Assembly: GCF_002797735.1 (NCBI RefSeq)
Contig: NZ_PGFG01000001.1
Location: forward strand, 2,108,001-2,172,000
From: Thermoflavifilum aggregans
GTDB taxonomy: Bacteria > Bacteroidota > Bacteroidia > Chitinophagales > Chitinophagaceae
Reading direction: 5' to 3'
Length of the DNA stretch: 64,000 nt
Below, piece by piece: positions 37,428 to 46,901 of the stretch. Under the pieces are notes generated by a model. It had not been told where the DNA came from. It made no database searches and saw only the letters and a program-made list of their open reading frames with translations. Made by a program: the position numbers and the translations under genes. Positions within the stretch are counted from its first letter, which is position 1, and each line of letters starts with the position of its first letter.

Positions 37428-38789
37428 TCAGGCACTAGCAAGTGCTACAATGATGTCATACTTGGTGATGATGTGGTAATTGCCGCTTTCATCCTTGCAA
37501 AGCACGGCCCCATTGTCTTTATTGATATAAGCCGAAAGGCGTTCAATGGGAGTATCCATCCCTACAACCGGAAAAGGCTTTTCCATGGCCTCTTCTGCTT
37601 TGGCATTGCGGATATGGGGATCACGCAATAATTTGTTGAAAATGCCACTTTCGGATAAGGAGCCGATAGGTTCGCCGTTTTTCATGACCGGCAATTGCCC
37701 GATATCATGATGCTGCATAAGCTCAATGGCATGTGTAACCGGCTCATGAGCTTCTATGGCAATCAACCGGTCGTGCACACGTGCATTCAGCATATCCTTC
37801 ACGGTTTTCACATGCAGGAATCCGCGTTCTAGCATCCATTGATCGTTGTAAATTTTGCCCACATACCGGCTGCCATGATCGTGGAAAATGACCACCACCA
37901 GGTGTTCGGGCTTCAGGCGATCCTTGAGCTGAAGCAAACCAGCCACCGCACTGCCAGCTGAATAACCCACAAAAATTCCTTCTTCCTTGGTAATGCGCCT
38001 CGCCATGATGGCTCCATCCTTATCCGTTACTTTTTCGAAATGGTCAATCACACTCATATCATAATTTGCCGGCACAAAATCTTCTCCTATCCCTTCAGTG
38101 ATGTAAGGATATACTTCATTCATGTCAATTTCACCGGTATCATGATATTTTTTGAGCAATGAACCATAAGTATCAATAGCCCAAACCTGGATATTCGGAT
38201 TTTTTTCTTTCAGAAACATACCCGTACCGGTTATAGTGCCACCTGTACCGGCACCCACAACCAAATGTGTAATCTTGCCTTCTGTTTGTTCCCAGATCTC
38301 GGGTCCGGTAGTTTCATAATGAGCCTGCCGGTTGGAAAGGTTGTTGTACTGGTCAATGTAAATACTGTTGGGAATTTCTTTGGCCAGGCGTTTGGCTACT
38401 GAATAATAGGAACGCGGATCATCAGGTTCCACATTGGTCGGACAAACGATCACTTCCGCGCCCAGCGCTTTCAGGATATCAATTTTTTCCTTGGATTGTT
38501 TATCCGTAATGGTAAAAATGCATTTATATCCTTTTACGATGGCCGCCATGGCTAATCCCATGCCGGTATTGCCGGAAGTACCTTCAATGATGGTGCCTCC
38601 GGGCCTCAGCAGACCGGCTTTTTCAGCATCTTCAATCATTTTCACGGCCATACGATCTTTGATGGAATGACCGGGATTAAAAAACTCCACCTTTGCCAGC
38701 ACGGTACAAGGTAATTCAGCTGTAACCCGGTTGAGTTTTACCAGTGGGGTATGGCCAATGGTCTCCAGAATATTTTGATAATATGCCAT
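37428..38789 (-). CDS. Cystathionine beta-synthase/cysteine synthase with CBS domain pair
   Basis: This 453-residue PLP enzyme has a fold-type-II core (residues 1 to about 325) with the Schiff-base lysine K44 (GHSIKDR), the substrate loop TSGNTG (71-76) and the phosphate loop GTGGT (181-185), and a C-terminal pair of CBS domains (from about 335) that usually bind adenosyl ligands and regulate activity. Architecture matches cystathionine beta-synthase; the same layout also occurs in cysteine synthases, so serine plus homocysteine versus O-acetylserine plus sulfide is not settled. The start at 38789 fits MAYYQNILETIGHTPLVKL; a longer frame adds 16 untypical residues. It is divergent from bioD. 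Confidence 0.9.
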   Translation of the reverse strand: MAYYQNILETIGHTPLVKLNRVTAELPCTVLAKVEFFNPGHSIKDRMAVKMIEDAEKAGLLRPGGTIIEGTSGNTGMGLAMAAIVKGYKCIFTITDKQSKEKIDILKALGAEVIVCPTNVEPDDPRSYYSVAKRLAKEIPNSIYIDQYNNLSNRQAHYETTGPEIWEQTEGKITHLVVGAGTGGTITGTGMFLKEKNPNIQVWAIDTYGSLLKKYHDTGEIDMNEVYPYITEGIGEDFVPANYDMSVIDHFEKVTDKDGAIMARRITKEEGIFVGYSAGSAVAGLLQLKDRLKPEHLVVVIFHDHGSRYVGKIYNDQWMLERGFLHVKTVKDMLNARVHDRLIAIEAHEPVTHAIELMQHHDIGQLPVMKNGEPIGSLSESGIFNKLLRDPHIRNAKAEEAMEKPFPVVGMDTPIERLSAYINKDNGAVLCKDESGNYHIITKYDIIVALASA

Positions 38790-38894
38790 GGAAAATGCAA
38801 CTGCAGATTTATTGCAAAGTAAATGAAAAATAGCCAAAGATGCGGATTCCAGCTTGTTTCAAAAATTCATTACGGCTGTGAGCTCTGTGTGATG

Positions 38895-38902
38895 TAGGTT
38901 TG
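38895..38902 (+). promoter_or_regulatory. -7 element upstream of bioD
   Basis: TAGGTTTG matches TAnnTTTG and lies 20 bases before the bioD ATG. No -33 TTTG is visible at a normal distance. Confidence 0.42.
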
Positions 38903-38922
38903 CATCCTAAACCAAAAACATC

Positions 38923-39579
38923 ATGGCAGGTGTATTGTTTGTAACCGGCATTGGTACCGATGTAGGGAAAACGGTAGCCTCGGCATTGCTGGTGAAAGGC
39001 CTGCAGGCCGATTACTGGAAACCCGTGCAATCAGGTGCCACAGAAGGTACGGATGCTCAGCGCATTCAACATTGGCTGGGTTCATGGGTCAAGGTTCATC
39101 CGGAAGTATATCTGTTGCAAAAAGCCGTTTCTCCCCATCTCGCCGCGCGGGAAGAAGGCGTACATATCCAGTTGCAAAGGATATACGAAGCTTTTCAGCG
39201 TATTTACCATCCCGATCGGTGGCTTGTGATCGAAGGAGCCGGAGGCTTGCTGGTACCTTTAAATGAAGAACAAACCTTTCTGGATTTGATCAGGCTATTG
39301 CAGGTACCGGTGGTATTGGTATCACGACAATATCTGGGTAGTTTAAACCACACCTTGCTTACCATGCAGGTATTGCAACAGGCGAATATGGCAGTAGCCG
39401 GATGGATTTGTAACGGAAATTATGAAAGCAATGAAGAGGATCTGGAAAAATGGCTGCCCTGGCCCAAACTCGCTGCAATGGAATGGACGGAACAAATAAG
39501 TGCAGCATGGTTTGAGGAGCAAGTGCAGCATCTTAACATCCAATATTTATTGACCTTCCAATCTTCATATAGCGGATGA
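38923..39579 (+). CDS. bioD: Dethiobiotin synthetase
   Basis: This 218-residue P-loop enzyme closes the ureido ring of dethiobiotin from 7,8-diaminopelargonate, CO2 and ATP. The modified Walker A GTDVGKT is near residue 12, followed by YWKPVQSGATEGTDAQR, and later by VIEGAGGLLVPL; all are diagnostic. No bioA, bioB or bioF is adjacent, which is unusual but found in Bacteroidota where the biotin genes are split. Its stop overlaps the start of the formimidoyltransferase gene by 4 bases (ATGA), so the two are translated together although the pathways differ. Confidence 0.93.
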   Translation: MAGVLFVTGIGTDVGKTVASALLVKGLQADYWKPVQSGATEGTDAQRIQHWLGSWVKVHPEVYLLQKAVSPHLAAREEGVHIQLQRIYEAFQRIYHPDRWLVIEGAGGLLVPLNEEQTFLDLIRLLQVPVVLVSRQYLGSLNHTLLTMQVLQQANMAVAGWICNGNYESNEEDLEKWLPWPKLAAMEWTEQISAAWFEEQVQHLNIQYLLTFQSSYSG

Positions 39580-40715
39580 GTGCATCAGCACAAGATCAAA
39601 GCATTATTGAAGCTGTACCTAACTTTAGTGAGGGACGCGACCAGGCTATTATCCGGCAGATTACTGATGCTATGGCGTTTGATGCTGAAGGCCGCCTACG
39701 CGAAGGCATGAGAATCCTGCACGTGGATAGCGGAATAGCAGCCAACCGGACGGTTATTACATTGGCCGGCAACCCGGAGTCTGTCACAGAAGCCTTGTTT
39801 GAGGGTATCCGGAAAGCCACCGAGCTGATTGATATGCGCAAGCAACAGGGCGTGCATCCCCGCATAGGTGCCACGGATGTGTGTCCGCTTATTCCCCTGC
39901 AGCATATTTCTATGCAACAAACCGTACAACTGGCCAGAAAGCTGGCCAGGCGTGTAGGCGAAGATCTTCAGATCCCGGTATTTCTCTATGAAGCGGCCAG
40001 GCTGAAGGAAGAAAGGAAGCGGCTGGCAACCATTCGGAAAGGGGAATTTGAAGGATTGGGAGAAAAAATACGGGATGCTTCCTGGAAGCCTGATTATGGG
40101 CCGGCAACTCCTCATCCCACTGCCGGAGCCGTAGTCATTGGCGCTCGGCCTTTTCTGATTGCTTTTAATGTTCACCTGGATACCCCGGATGTACAGATTG
40201 CCAAAACAATAGCCAAAGCCATTCGCGATTCCAGAGGGTCTGCGCATTCTTCAACCAGCAACCCAAGTTCTGTTCGGCCGACGGGTTTGCCTGGCCTGCG
40301 TGCCATTGGCTGGTATGTGGAAGAATATGGCCTGGCTCAGGTATCTATGAACATTACCGATGTGGTAGGAACGCCTCTGCATCTTGCTTTTGAATCCGTA
40401 AAACAAAAGGCAGCAGAAATGGGTGTTGGCGTAAAAGGTGGCGAAATCATCGGGTTGGTACCTCTGGCCTGCCTGCTCGAAGCCGGTGCATTTTATGCCC
40501 AACAGTCGGGACTTTCTGCCGATACTCATGATGAGGAAACTCTCCTGAAACTGGCTATTGAACAATTGGGATTGCATCAACTGCATCCATTCGAACCACG
40601 ACAAAAAATTCTGGAATATGTGATGCAGCAATATCCGGATGTATTTTCCTTGAAAACCATACCTCTGCCTTTGGCGATGGATGTGGCTCCAGGCATTTAT
40701 CCGCCGGAAGAATAG
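39576..40715 (+). CDS. ftcD: Glutamate formimidoyltransferase
   Basis: This 379-residue protein matches the formiminotransferase domain of FtcD, which moves the formimino group of N-formiminoglutamate to tetrahydrofolate in histidine degradation. The signature start (EAVPNFSEGRD), GIRKATELIDMRKQQGVHPRIGATDVCPLIP, and ALIAF-like strand (FLIAFNVHLDTPD) follow the family order; the cyclodeaminase domain of the mammalian enzyme is absent, as usual for bacterial single-domain forms. No hut genes are nearby. It is overlapped by bioD at its start. Confidence 0.92.
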   Translation: MSASAQDQSIIEAVPNFSEGRDQAIIRQITDAMAFDAEGRLREGMRILHVDSGIAANRTVITLAGNPESVTEALFEGIRKATELIDMRKQQGVHPRIGATDVCPLIPLQHISMQQTVQLARKLARRVGEDLQIPVFLYEAARLKEERKRLATIRKGEFEGLGEKIRDASWKPDYGPATPHPTAGAVVIGARPFLIAFNVHLDTPDVQIAKTIAKAIRDSRGSAHSSTSNPSSVRPTGLPGLRAIGWYVEEYGLAQVSMNITDVVGTPLHLAFESVKQKAAEMGVGVKGGEIIGLVPLACLLEAGAFYAQQSGLSADTHDEETLLKLAIEQLGLHQLHPFEPRQKILEYVMQQYPDVFSLKTIPLPLAMDVAPGIYPPEE

Positions 40716-40804
40716 TATAAATAAAACCATTGTTTGATTCTTTGCATGCTAGGGAAGCATTATTTATCCCCTCTCCTGCTGTTTTTCTTTACCTTGCTGC
40801 CCGA

Positions 40805-41926
40805 ATGAATGAAGAAAGAACTGTTCAGGCATATCATGTGCCATGGTATCGCTGGTTGCTATGGCCATTGGCCGTACTGTATGGGTTGGGCGTATGGCTG
40901 CGCAACCGGCTTTACGATATGGGTCTGTTATCGGCCGTGCAATTTGATGTACCGGTCATAGCTGTAGGTAATCTTGCCATGGGCGGCACAGGCAAGACGC
41001 CACACGTAGATTGGCTGGTTGAAATGTTGAAAGTCCACTACGAACCTGTGATCCTGAGCCGGGGTTATGGCCGGAAGTCAAAGGGCTATGTGTTGGCTCA
41101 ACCACATACCACGGTGGATGATATCGGTGATGAACCGATGTTGTTATACCTGCATCATCGCGAGGTGCCGCTCGCAGTAGCCGAGCAAAGGGTATTGGCT
41201 ATCCCTCAACTGCTGATGGATGCAGCCGAGCAGAAAGCCTTTTCAGACCATCGTTTTGTGGTTGTGCTTGACGATGCTTTTCAACACCGGAGCCTCAAAC
41301 CCGGGATTAGTATTTTGCTGACTACCTGCAATCAGTTGTATGTGGACGATCGGCTGTTTCCCGTAGGTTATCTCCGGGATTGGAAAACTTCTGCCCGCCG
41401 GGCCGATATCGTGATAGTAACTAAATGTCCGGATGATCTTACTCCTGCGCAGGCTCAGCATATCCGGCAAAGGATACATCTGCTTCCCCATCAGCAGATT
41501 TTTTTTACCGGGCTGCAATATGCCCATCCATACGATTTTTTTACCGGTCAACCTGTTGAACTGGATAAAGACACAGAGATTTTGCTGATTGCAGGAATAG
41601 CGCGTCCGGAAGCACTTCTGCAGGCGCTCAGTAAACAATTCACCCGTATCCACCCTCTGTTTTTCCGGGATCATCATGTGTACCGGGAAAACGATATCCG
41701 CCGCATAGATGCGGCTTTTCAGCAATTAACCGGAGCGCGCAAGGCCATTATCACCACAGAAAAAGATGCCGTTAAACTCTGGAAATTCCAGGACGACATA
41801 CAGCAACGTCGCTGGCAGCTGCTGGTTCAGCCCGTGAAAATTTATTTCCTGTTTGATCAGCAACAGGCTTGCATGCAATACATTGGGCAATATCTTTCGC
41901 ATGCATCAGCCGGTTTTTTTGATTGA
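40805..41926 (+). CDS. lpxK: Tetraacyldisaccharide 4'-kinase (lipid A)
   Basis: This 373-residue P-loop kinase phosphorylates the lipid A precursor at the 4' position on the inner membrane. It begins with one membrane-associated segment (WLLWPLAVLYGLGVWLRNRLYD), then VPVIAVGNLAMGGTGKTP as Walker A, then ILSRGYGRKSKGY and DDAFQHRSLKP, all conserved in LpxK. The start at 40805 is chosen because the 25 upstream in-frame residues are not family-like. It shows that the organism makes lipid A. It is followed by rnr 55 bases later and preceded by ftcD. Confidence 0.94.
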   Translation: MNEERTVQAYHVPWYRWLLWPLAVLYGLGVWLRNRLYDMGLLSAVQFDVPVIAVGNLAMGGTGKTPHVDWLVEMLKVHYEPVILSRGYGRKSKGYVLAQPHTTVDDIGDEPMLLYLHHREVPLAVAEQRVLAIPQLLMDAAEQKAFSDHRFVVVLDDAFQHRSLKPGISILLTTCNQLYVDDRLFPVGYLRDWKTSARRADIVIVTKCPDDLTPAQAQHIRQRIHLLPHQQIFFTGLQYAHPYDFFTGQPVELDKDTEILLIAGIARPEALLQALSKQFTRIHPLFFRDHHVYRENDIRRIDAAFQQLTGARKAIITTEKDAVKLWKFQDDIQQRRWQLLVQPVKIYFLFDQQQACMQYIGQYLSHASAGFFD

Positions 41927-41981
41927 GCTTCAGCCGGAACTTGTATTTTTACACAATGCTTCCCGAGCAATAGCAAAAATT

Positions 41982-44024
41982 ATGAGCAGAAAAAAAAGCG
42001 TAAAAAAGAAAAAATCAACTGCAGCAGCCGGAAAACAATACCAGGGCATTGTGGATATGACCCGCTCGGGTGTGGCTTATATCATGGTAGAAGGACTGGC
42101 AAAAGATATCCGCGTCAGGCAGAAAAACCTCAACACCGCCATGCATGGAGATGAAGTGCTGGTGAAAATTCTTCCCCAACGCCAAAAAAGCGGGCGCATG
42201 GAGGGTGAGGTATTGCAGGTCGTCAACCGGAAAAGAAACGAATTTACCGGAGTGTTGCAGATAGCGGGTGCGCGGGCATTTGTGGTACCGGACGATGAAC
42301 ATCTGCCACAAGTACTCGTAGATGCTGAACACCTGCATGAAGCAAAGGCCGGTGATAAAGTAGTGGTTAAAATCCTTCGCTGGAAAGGAGCACATCGCTT
42401 GCCCGAAGGAGAAATTACCCAGATTCTGGATCCCGGCCTTACCAGTGCGAATGATGTTGCAATGAAGGAAATTCTGGTGAGCCATGGCTTTCCGCTGGTA
42501 TTTCCAAACGAGGTCATGCAGGAGTTGCTACATCTGCCAGACCGCATACCTGACTCAGAAATCAGCAAACGCAAAGATGTAAGAGATATTCTCACTTTCA
42601 CCATTGATCCCGTAGATGCGCGTGACTTTGATGATGCACTTTCCTTTCGTATGTTGAAAAATGGCCTGTTTGAAGTGGGCGTACATATTGCAGATGTAAG
42701 TCATTATGTGCTGCCCGGAACAGCTCTTGATGAAGAAGCTTACCGGAGGGCCACTTCCGTATATCTGCCCGATCGGGTGCTGCCCATGCTGCCGGAAAAA
42801 ATTTCCAACGAATTGTGTTCCCTCAGGCCGCATGAAGACAAACTATGTTTCTCGGTAATCTTTCAGATTTCACCCAAAGCAGAAATAAAAAAATACTGGA
42901 TCGGAAAAACGGTAATCCGCTCCGACCGGCGTTTTACCTATGAAGAGGTTCAGGAAATCATCGAAGCCAATCGTGAAAAAGAAGCTGAGAGCTTTCTGCA
43001 CGCATCAACTGACGAGCCTTTTGTAAGGGAATTGATGTTGTTGCATCACCTCGCACAGCGCTTAAGAAAAGAAAGAATTGCCAACGGTGCCATCAACTTC
43101 AGTTCGGCTGAAGTACGTTTTGTACTCGACGAGCGAGCTTTCCCCATTGGTATCGTGATCAAAGAAAGCAAGGAAGCGCATCAGCTGATTGAAGAAATGA
43201 TGTTGCTGGCCAACCGCACCGTGGCTGAGTTTGCCTCCAAATACAGATACAAACAACAACCCATTCCTTTCCCTTATCGCGTGCATGACCAGCCCGATGA
43301 AGAAAAACTGAAAATTTTTTCGGCATTTGCATTGAAATTCGGACATCGGTTTGATTTATCCACCCCGCAAAGCATTGCTGCATCGTTCAACAAAATGCTG
43401 GCTCTCGTGCAGGGCAGACCTGAACAGCAGGTGCTTGAATCATTGGGCATCCGCACCATGGCCAAAGCCGTGTACAGCACGGAAAACATTGGCCATTACG
43501 GATTGGGATTTGATCAGTATTGTCACTTCACTTCTCCCATTCGTCGTTATCCCGATCTGATGGTGCACCGCATCCTGCAGCAATGCCTAGAGGGAAAAAT
43601 TATTCCCGATCGGGAACTGGAAAAAAAATGCCGGCATTGTTCCGAAATGGAGCGGCATGCCATGGAAGCCGAGCGGGAAGCTACCAAATACAAGCAGGTG
43701 GAATACATGATGCAGCATATCGGCGAAGTGTTTGACGGAGTGATTTCCGGTGTGGCGCCCTTTGGCTTCTGGGTTGAAACCATCGACACCAAATGCGAAG
43801 GAATGATTAGCCTGCAAAGCCTTGCCAGCATTGACGAATTCCGGTATTCCGAAACGGAATATGCCCTGATTGGCATCCATACTGGCAGAAGATTTCGCTT
43901 CGGTGATACGGTTACAATTCTGGTAGCTGCTGCAAATTTGCAAAAGCGGCAGCTGGATTATGAGCTGGTGGAAGTGCTGGAACAACCCGCTGGCCCGCGA
44001 AAAAGAAAACGCAAAAAATCCTGA
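41982..44024 (+). CDS. rnr: Ribonuclease R
   Basis: This 680-residue 3'-5' exoribonuclease degrades structured RNA. Two N-terminal cold-shock-type domains precede the RNB catalytic domain, where the metal ligands are in TIDPVDARDFDDALS, and a C-terminal S1 domain (EVFDGVISGVAPFGFWVE) is followed by a basic tail (RKRKRKKS). The beginning is also highly basic (MSRKKSVKKKKS). The start at 41982 is chosen because a longer frame would run through the end of lpxK. RNase R rather than RNase II is supported by the basic ends and length. Confidence 0.95.
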   Translation: MSRKKSVKKKKSTAAAGKQYQGIVDMTRSGVAYIMVEGLAKDIRVRQKNLNTAMHGDEVLVKILPQRQKSGRMEGEVLQVVNRKRNEFTGVLQIAGARAFVVPDDEHLPQVLVDAEHLHEAKAGDKVVVKILRWKGAHRLPEGEITQILDPGLTSANDVAMKEILVSHGFPLVFPNEVMQELLHLPDRIPDSEISKRKDVRDILTFTIDPVDARDFDDALSFRMLKNGLFEVGVHIADVSHYVLPGTALDEEAYRRATSVYLPDRVLPMLPEKISNELCSLRPHEDKLCFSVIFQISPKAEIKKYWIGKTVIRSDRRFTYEEVQEIIEANREKEAESFLHASTDEPFVRELMLLHHLAQRLRKERIANGAINFSSAEVRFVLDERAFPIGIVIKESKEAHQLIEEMMLLANRTVAEFASKYRYKQQPIPFPYRVHDQPDEEKLKIFSAFALKFGHRFDLSTPQSIAASFNKMLALVQGRPEQQVLESLGIRTMAKAVYSTENIGHYGLGFDQYCHFTSPIRRYPDLMVHRILQQCLEGKIIPDRELEKKCRHCSEMERHAMEAEREATKYKQVEYMMQHIGEVFDGVISGVAPFGFWVETIDTKCEGMISLQSLASIDEFRYSETEYALIGIHTGRRFRFGDTVTILVAAANLQKRQLDYELVEVLEQPAGPRKRKRKKS

Positions 44025-44044
44025 ATGGTATTCAATCTGATACT

Positions 44045-45016
44045 ATGCACAGCTTTCGTGAGTTACTGGAAAAATTTGAAAAACGCTTTCATGTTCAGCC
44101 ATTCCCTGAACAGCCGGCCCGGCTTTATGATGCGGCCCGGCATATGTTGCAGATGCAGGGCAAGCGCATCCGCCCGATATTATGCTTAATGGGCAATGAA
44201 TTGTTCGATGAAATTGTGGAAGATGCTTTTGAAGCAGCAGCAGCAATTGAATTGTTCCACAATTTTACCCTGATTCATGATGATATCATGGATAAGGCTC
44301 CGCTGCGAAGAGGACAGATTACCGTACACGAAAAATTTGGAGAACCCACAGCCATACTGGCTGGTGATGTAATGCTGGTGCAGGCTTATGAACACCTGAA
44401 ATACATTTCATCAGATATTTTACCTGATATTCTACACGCTTTCAATCAGGCTGCACGCCTGGTTTGCGAAGGCCAGCAACTCGATATGGAGTTTGAAGCG
44501 AGCCATCCTTCTGAAATTCCCATGGATGCCTATATCGAAATGATTACGCTGAAAACATCCGTACTGCTGGCCATGAGCCTGCAGATCGGCGCCCTGATCG
44601 GCGGTGCGGGCGATCGCAACATTCATCATTTGTATGAATTCGGCAAACATCTGGGTATTGCTTTTCAGATTCAGGATGACTGGCTCGATGCTTTTGGTGA
44701 TCCCCAGCAATTCGGCAAACAACAAGGGGGCGATATTCTTGCCAACAAGAAAACCTTTCTGCTGGTGAAAGCCTACGAAACGGCAGATAGCCGGCAACGC
44801 GAACAACTTGATCAGGCTTTCAGGCTGAGCGGAGCAGAAAAAGTGAAACAAGTACTTGACTTGTTTGAAGCCCTGCATATCCGGGAATGGGCTGAGGCTG
44901 AAAAACAGAAATACACCGAAATTGCCCTGCATCACCTGGAAGAAATTGCCGTGATTTCATCCCGCAAAAAACCTCTGGAAGAATTAGTTCATTATTTGCT
45001 GAACCGAACGTCATAA
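44045..45016 (+). CDS. Trans-polyprenyl diphosphate synthase
   Basis: This 323-residue enzyme adds isopentenyl units to allylic diphosphates. The first aspartate-rich motif is DDIMD (in LIHDDIMDKAPLRRG) and the second is QIQDDWLDAFGD, each coordinating magnesium; GKRIRP near residue 37 and the GGDILANKKTFL segment are typical. Product length (farnesyl, geranylgeranyl or longer) cannot be told, although the residues before the first motif (FHNFTL) are large, which leans to a short chain. It lies 20 bases after rnr and 7 bases before the permease gene. Confidence 0.93.
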   Translation: MHSFRELLEKFEKRFHVQPFPEQPARLYDAARHMLQMQGKRIRPILCLMGNELFDEIVEDAFEAAAAIELFHNFTLIHDDIMDKAPLRRGQITVHEKFGEPTAILAGDVMLVQAYEHLKYISSDILPDILHAFNQAARLVCEGQQLDMEFEASHPSEIPMDAYIEMITLKTSVLLAMSLQIGALIGGAGDRNIHHLYEFGKHLGIAFQIQDDWLDAFGDPQQFGKQQGGDILANKKTFLLVKAYETADSRQREQLDQAFRLSGAEKVKQVLDLFEALHIREWAEAEKQKYTEIALHHLEEIAVISSRKKPLEELVHYLLNRTS

Positions 45017-45023
45017 ACAGCAC

Positions 45024-46790
45024 ATGAGTCGATTAAGCATCTATTTCAGGAGAAAGCCGGTTGATATCATTTTACAGGAGGCACAATCAGAAACCACAAA
45101 AGAACAGGGTCACCTGAAACGAGAGCTGAATGTAAGGGATCTGACAGCCATGGGTATTGCAGCTGTGATAGGTGCAGGTATTTTCTCCACCATTGGTGAA
45201 GCCGCCTATCATGGAGGGCCAGGCATTTCCCTGCTGTTTGTGCTCACAGCCATTACCTGTGGATTTTCGGCCATGTGTTACGCTGAGTTTGCTTCCCGCA
45301 TTCCAGTTTCTGGCAGTGCTTACACGTATGCCTATGCTTCCTTTGGTGAACTGATAGCCTGGATTATCGGCTGGGATTTATTGATGGAATATGCCATTGG
45401 CAATATTGCTGTATCTATTTCATGGAGCGGATATTTTACCAATCTGCTGGCAGGTTTTCATATACAACTGCCGGATTATTTCACCATGGATTTTTTATCA
45501 GCCTATCGCGGATATCACGAAGCATTGCATGAACTTTCCGCAGGCGCATCATTGCAAAGCCTGCCTCTACAGCTGCAACAGGCTTATCATGCCTGGATGG
45601 ATGCCCCAGCCATCGGCCCTCTGAAATTAATAGCAGATATACCGGCGCTGGCTATTGTGGTGTTTATCACCTATCTGGTGTACATTGGCATTAAGGAAAC
45701 CAAGCTGGCTACCAATCTGATGGTAGCATTGAAACTAGCTGTGATCCTGGGTGTCATTGTGCTGGGATTTTTTTATGTACAGCCCGCCAATTGGTCGCCT
45801 TTTTTGCCACACGGGTTGGGCGGAGTCATGAAGGGCGTGTCTGCCGTGTTTTTTGCCTACATTGGTTTTGATGCTATTTCCACCACTGCCGAAGAATGCC
45901 GCAATCCGCAGCGTGATCTGCCACGTGGTATGATCCTAGCTTTGCTGATCTGCACTATTTTATACATTCTTGTTTCCCTCGTATTAACTGGCATGGTTCC
46001 TTTTCAGGAATTGAATGTAAACGATCCGTTGGCTTTTGTGTTCCAACGTATCGGATTAAAACATATCAGCTATATCATATCCATCAGTGCTGTGATTGCC
46101 ACAGCCAGTGTGCTGCTTGTATTTCAGATGGGACAGCCCCGTATATGGATGAGCATGAGCCGGGATGGCCTGTTGCCGCCGGCATTTGCACGTATTCATC
46201 CCAGATTTGGTACACCTTCCTTTTCCACTATCGTAACGGGTATTGTAGTTGCAGTGCCTGCTTTGTTTATGAATCTTCAGGAAGTTACAGATCTTACCAG
46301 CATCGGAACCTTATTTGCTTTTGTGCTGGTATGTGGCGGTATTTTGCTTTTACCTAAACCATCGATACAGGAAAATAATTCTTCCGCAGCATCTGCCAAA
46401 GGTTTCAAAGTGCCTTATATCAATGGAAAATATATTGTTCCTGTTTTGTTTCTCACCGGAGTTGTAATTTTTAGAAACGCATTGATTGGTTTATGCAAAT
46501 TTGACGATTTGCATCCGATGAGTATCGGAGAACGCTTACCTTATATGTTGTTTGTGTTGGTTGCCTGTATTATCGCAGTTTTTACCTATCTGAAAAACTG
46601 GTCATTGATTCCGGTACTTGGTTTCAGCAGTTGTTTATACCTGATGACAGAGCTGGGATATACCAATTGGCTAAGATTTCTTATCTGGCTGGTGATCGGT
46701 CTGGTAGTATATTTCACCTACAGCCACAAACACAGCAAACTACATCGGGAGAATCCTGCCGTTGTGCACGATCATGCTTCATCAGATTAA
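45024..46790 (+). CDS. APC-family amino-acid permease
   Basis: This 588-residue protein has about 12-14 predicted transmembrane helices. Helix 1 has the broken-helix motif GIAAVIGAGIF with substrate-binding glycines, and YAEFASRIPVSGSAYTYAY, EYAIG and FFAYIGFDAISTTAEECRNPQRDLP follow in the order seen in cationic amino-acid transporters. It lacks a solute-binding protein, as APC members do. A 40-residue soluble N-terminus and a large loop near residues 150-195 are additions. Substrate is inferred only at the level of amino acids. A hairpin lies 40 bases after its end. Confidence 0.92.
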   Translation: MSRLSIYFRRKPVDIILQEAQSETTKEQGHLKRELNVRDLTAMGIAAVIGAGIFSTIGEAAYHGGPGISLLFVLTAITCGFSAMCYAEFASRIPVSGSAYTYAYASFGELIAWIIGWDLLMEYAIGNIAVSISWSGYFTNLLAGFHIQLPDYFTMDFLSAYRGYHEALHELSAGASLQSLPLQLQQAYHAWMDAPAIGPLKLIADIPALAIVVFITYLVYIGIKETKLATNLMVALKLAVILGVIVLGFFYVQPANWSPFLPHGLGGVMKGVSAVFFAYIGFDAISTTAEECRNPQRDLPRGMILALLICTILYILVSLVLTGMVPFQELNVNDPLAFVFQRIGLKHISYIISISAVIATASVLLVFQMGQPRIWMSMSRDGLLPPAFARIHPRFGTPSFSTIVTGIVVAVPALFMNLQEVTDLTSIGTLFAFVLVCGGILLLPKPSIQENNSSAASAKGFKVPYINGKYIVPVLFLTGVVIFRNALIGLCKFDDLHPMSIGERLPYMLFVLVACIIAVFTYLKNWSLIPVLGFSSCLYLMTELGYTNWLRFLIWLVIGLVVYFTYSHKHSKLHRENPAVVHDHASSD

Positions 46791-46828
46791 TCCAACATAT
46801 TCATGCTCTTCCTGCAGAAATAAAATCA

Positions 46829-46847
46829 TGCAGGATTTCATCCTGCA
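46829..46847 (+). terminator. Hairpin after the amino-acid permease gene
   Basis: TGCAGGAT, a 3-base loop TTC and ATCCTGCA form a perfect 8-bp stem. A TTTTT run follows 11 bases later, so termination would be weak; it might instead be a leader element of the next gene. Confidence 0.4.
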
Positions 46848-46901
46848 CAGGGATATGTTTTTGCATGAAAAAAACAGTGAACATGTTTATCTGTAACTTA
46901 G

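Noticed and set aside
46791-46901. Cobalamin riboswitch before the BtuF-like gene
   Set aside because: The gap is 111 bases with one simple hairpin; it is too short and lacks the conserved B12-box.
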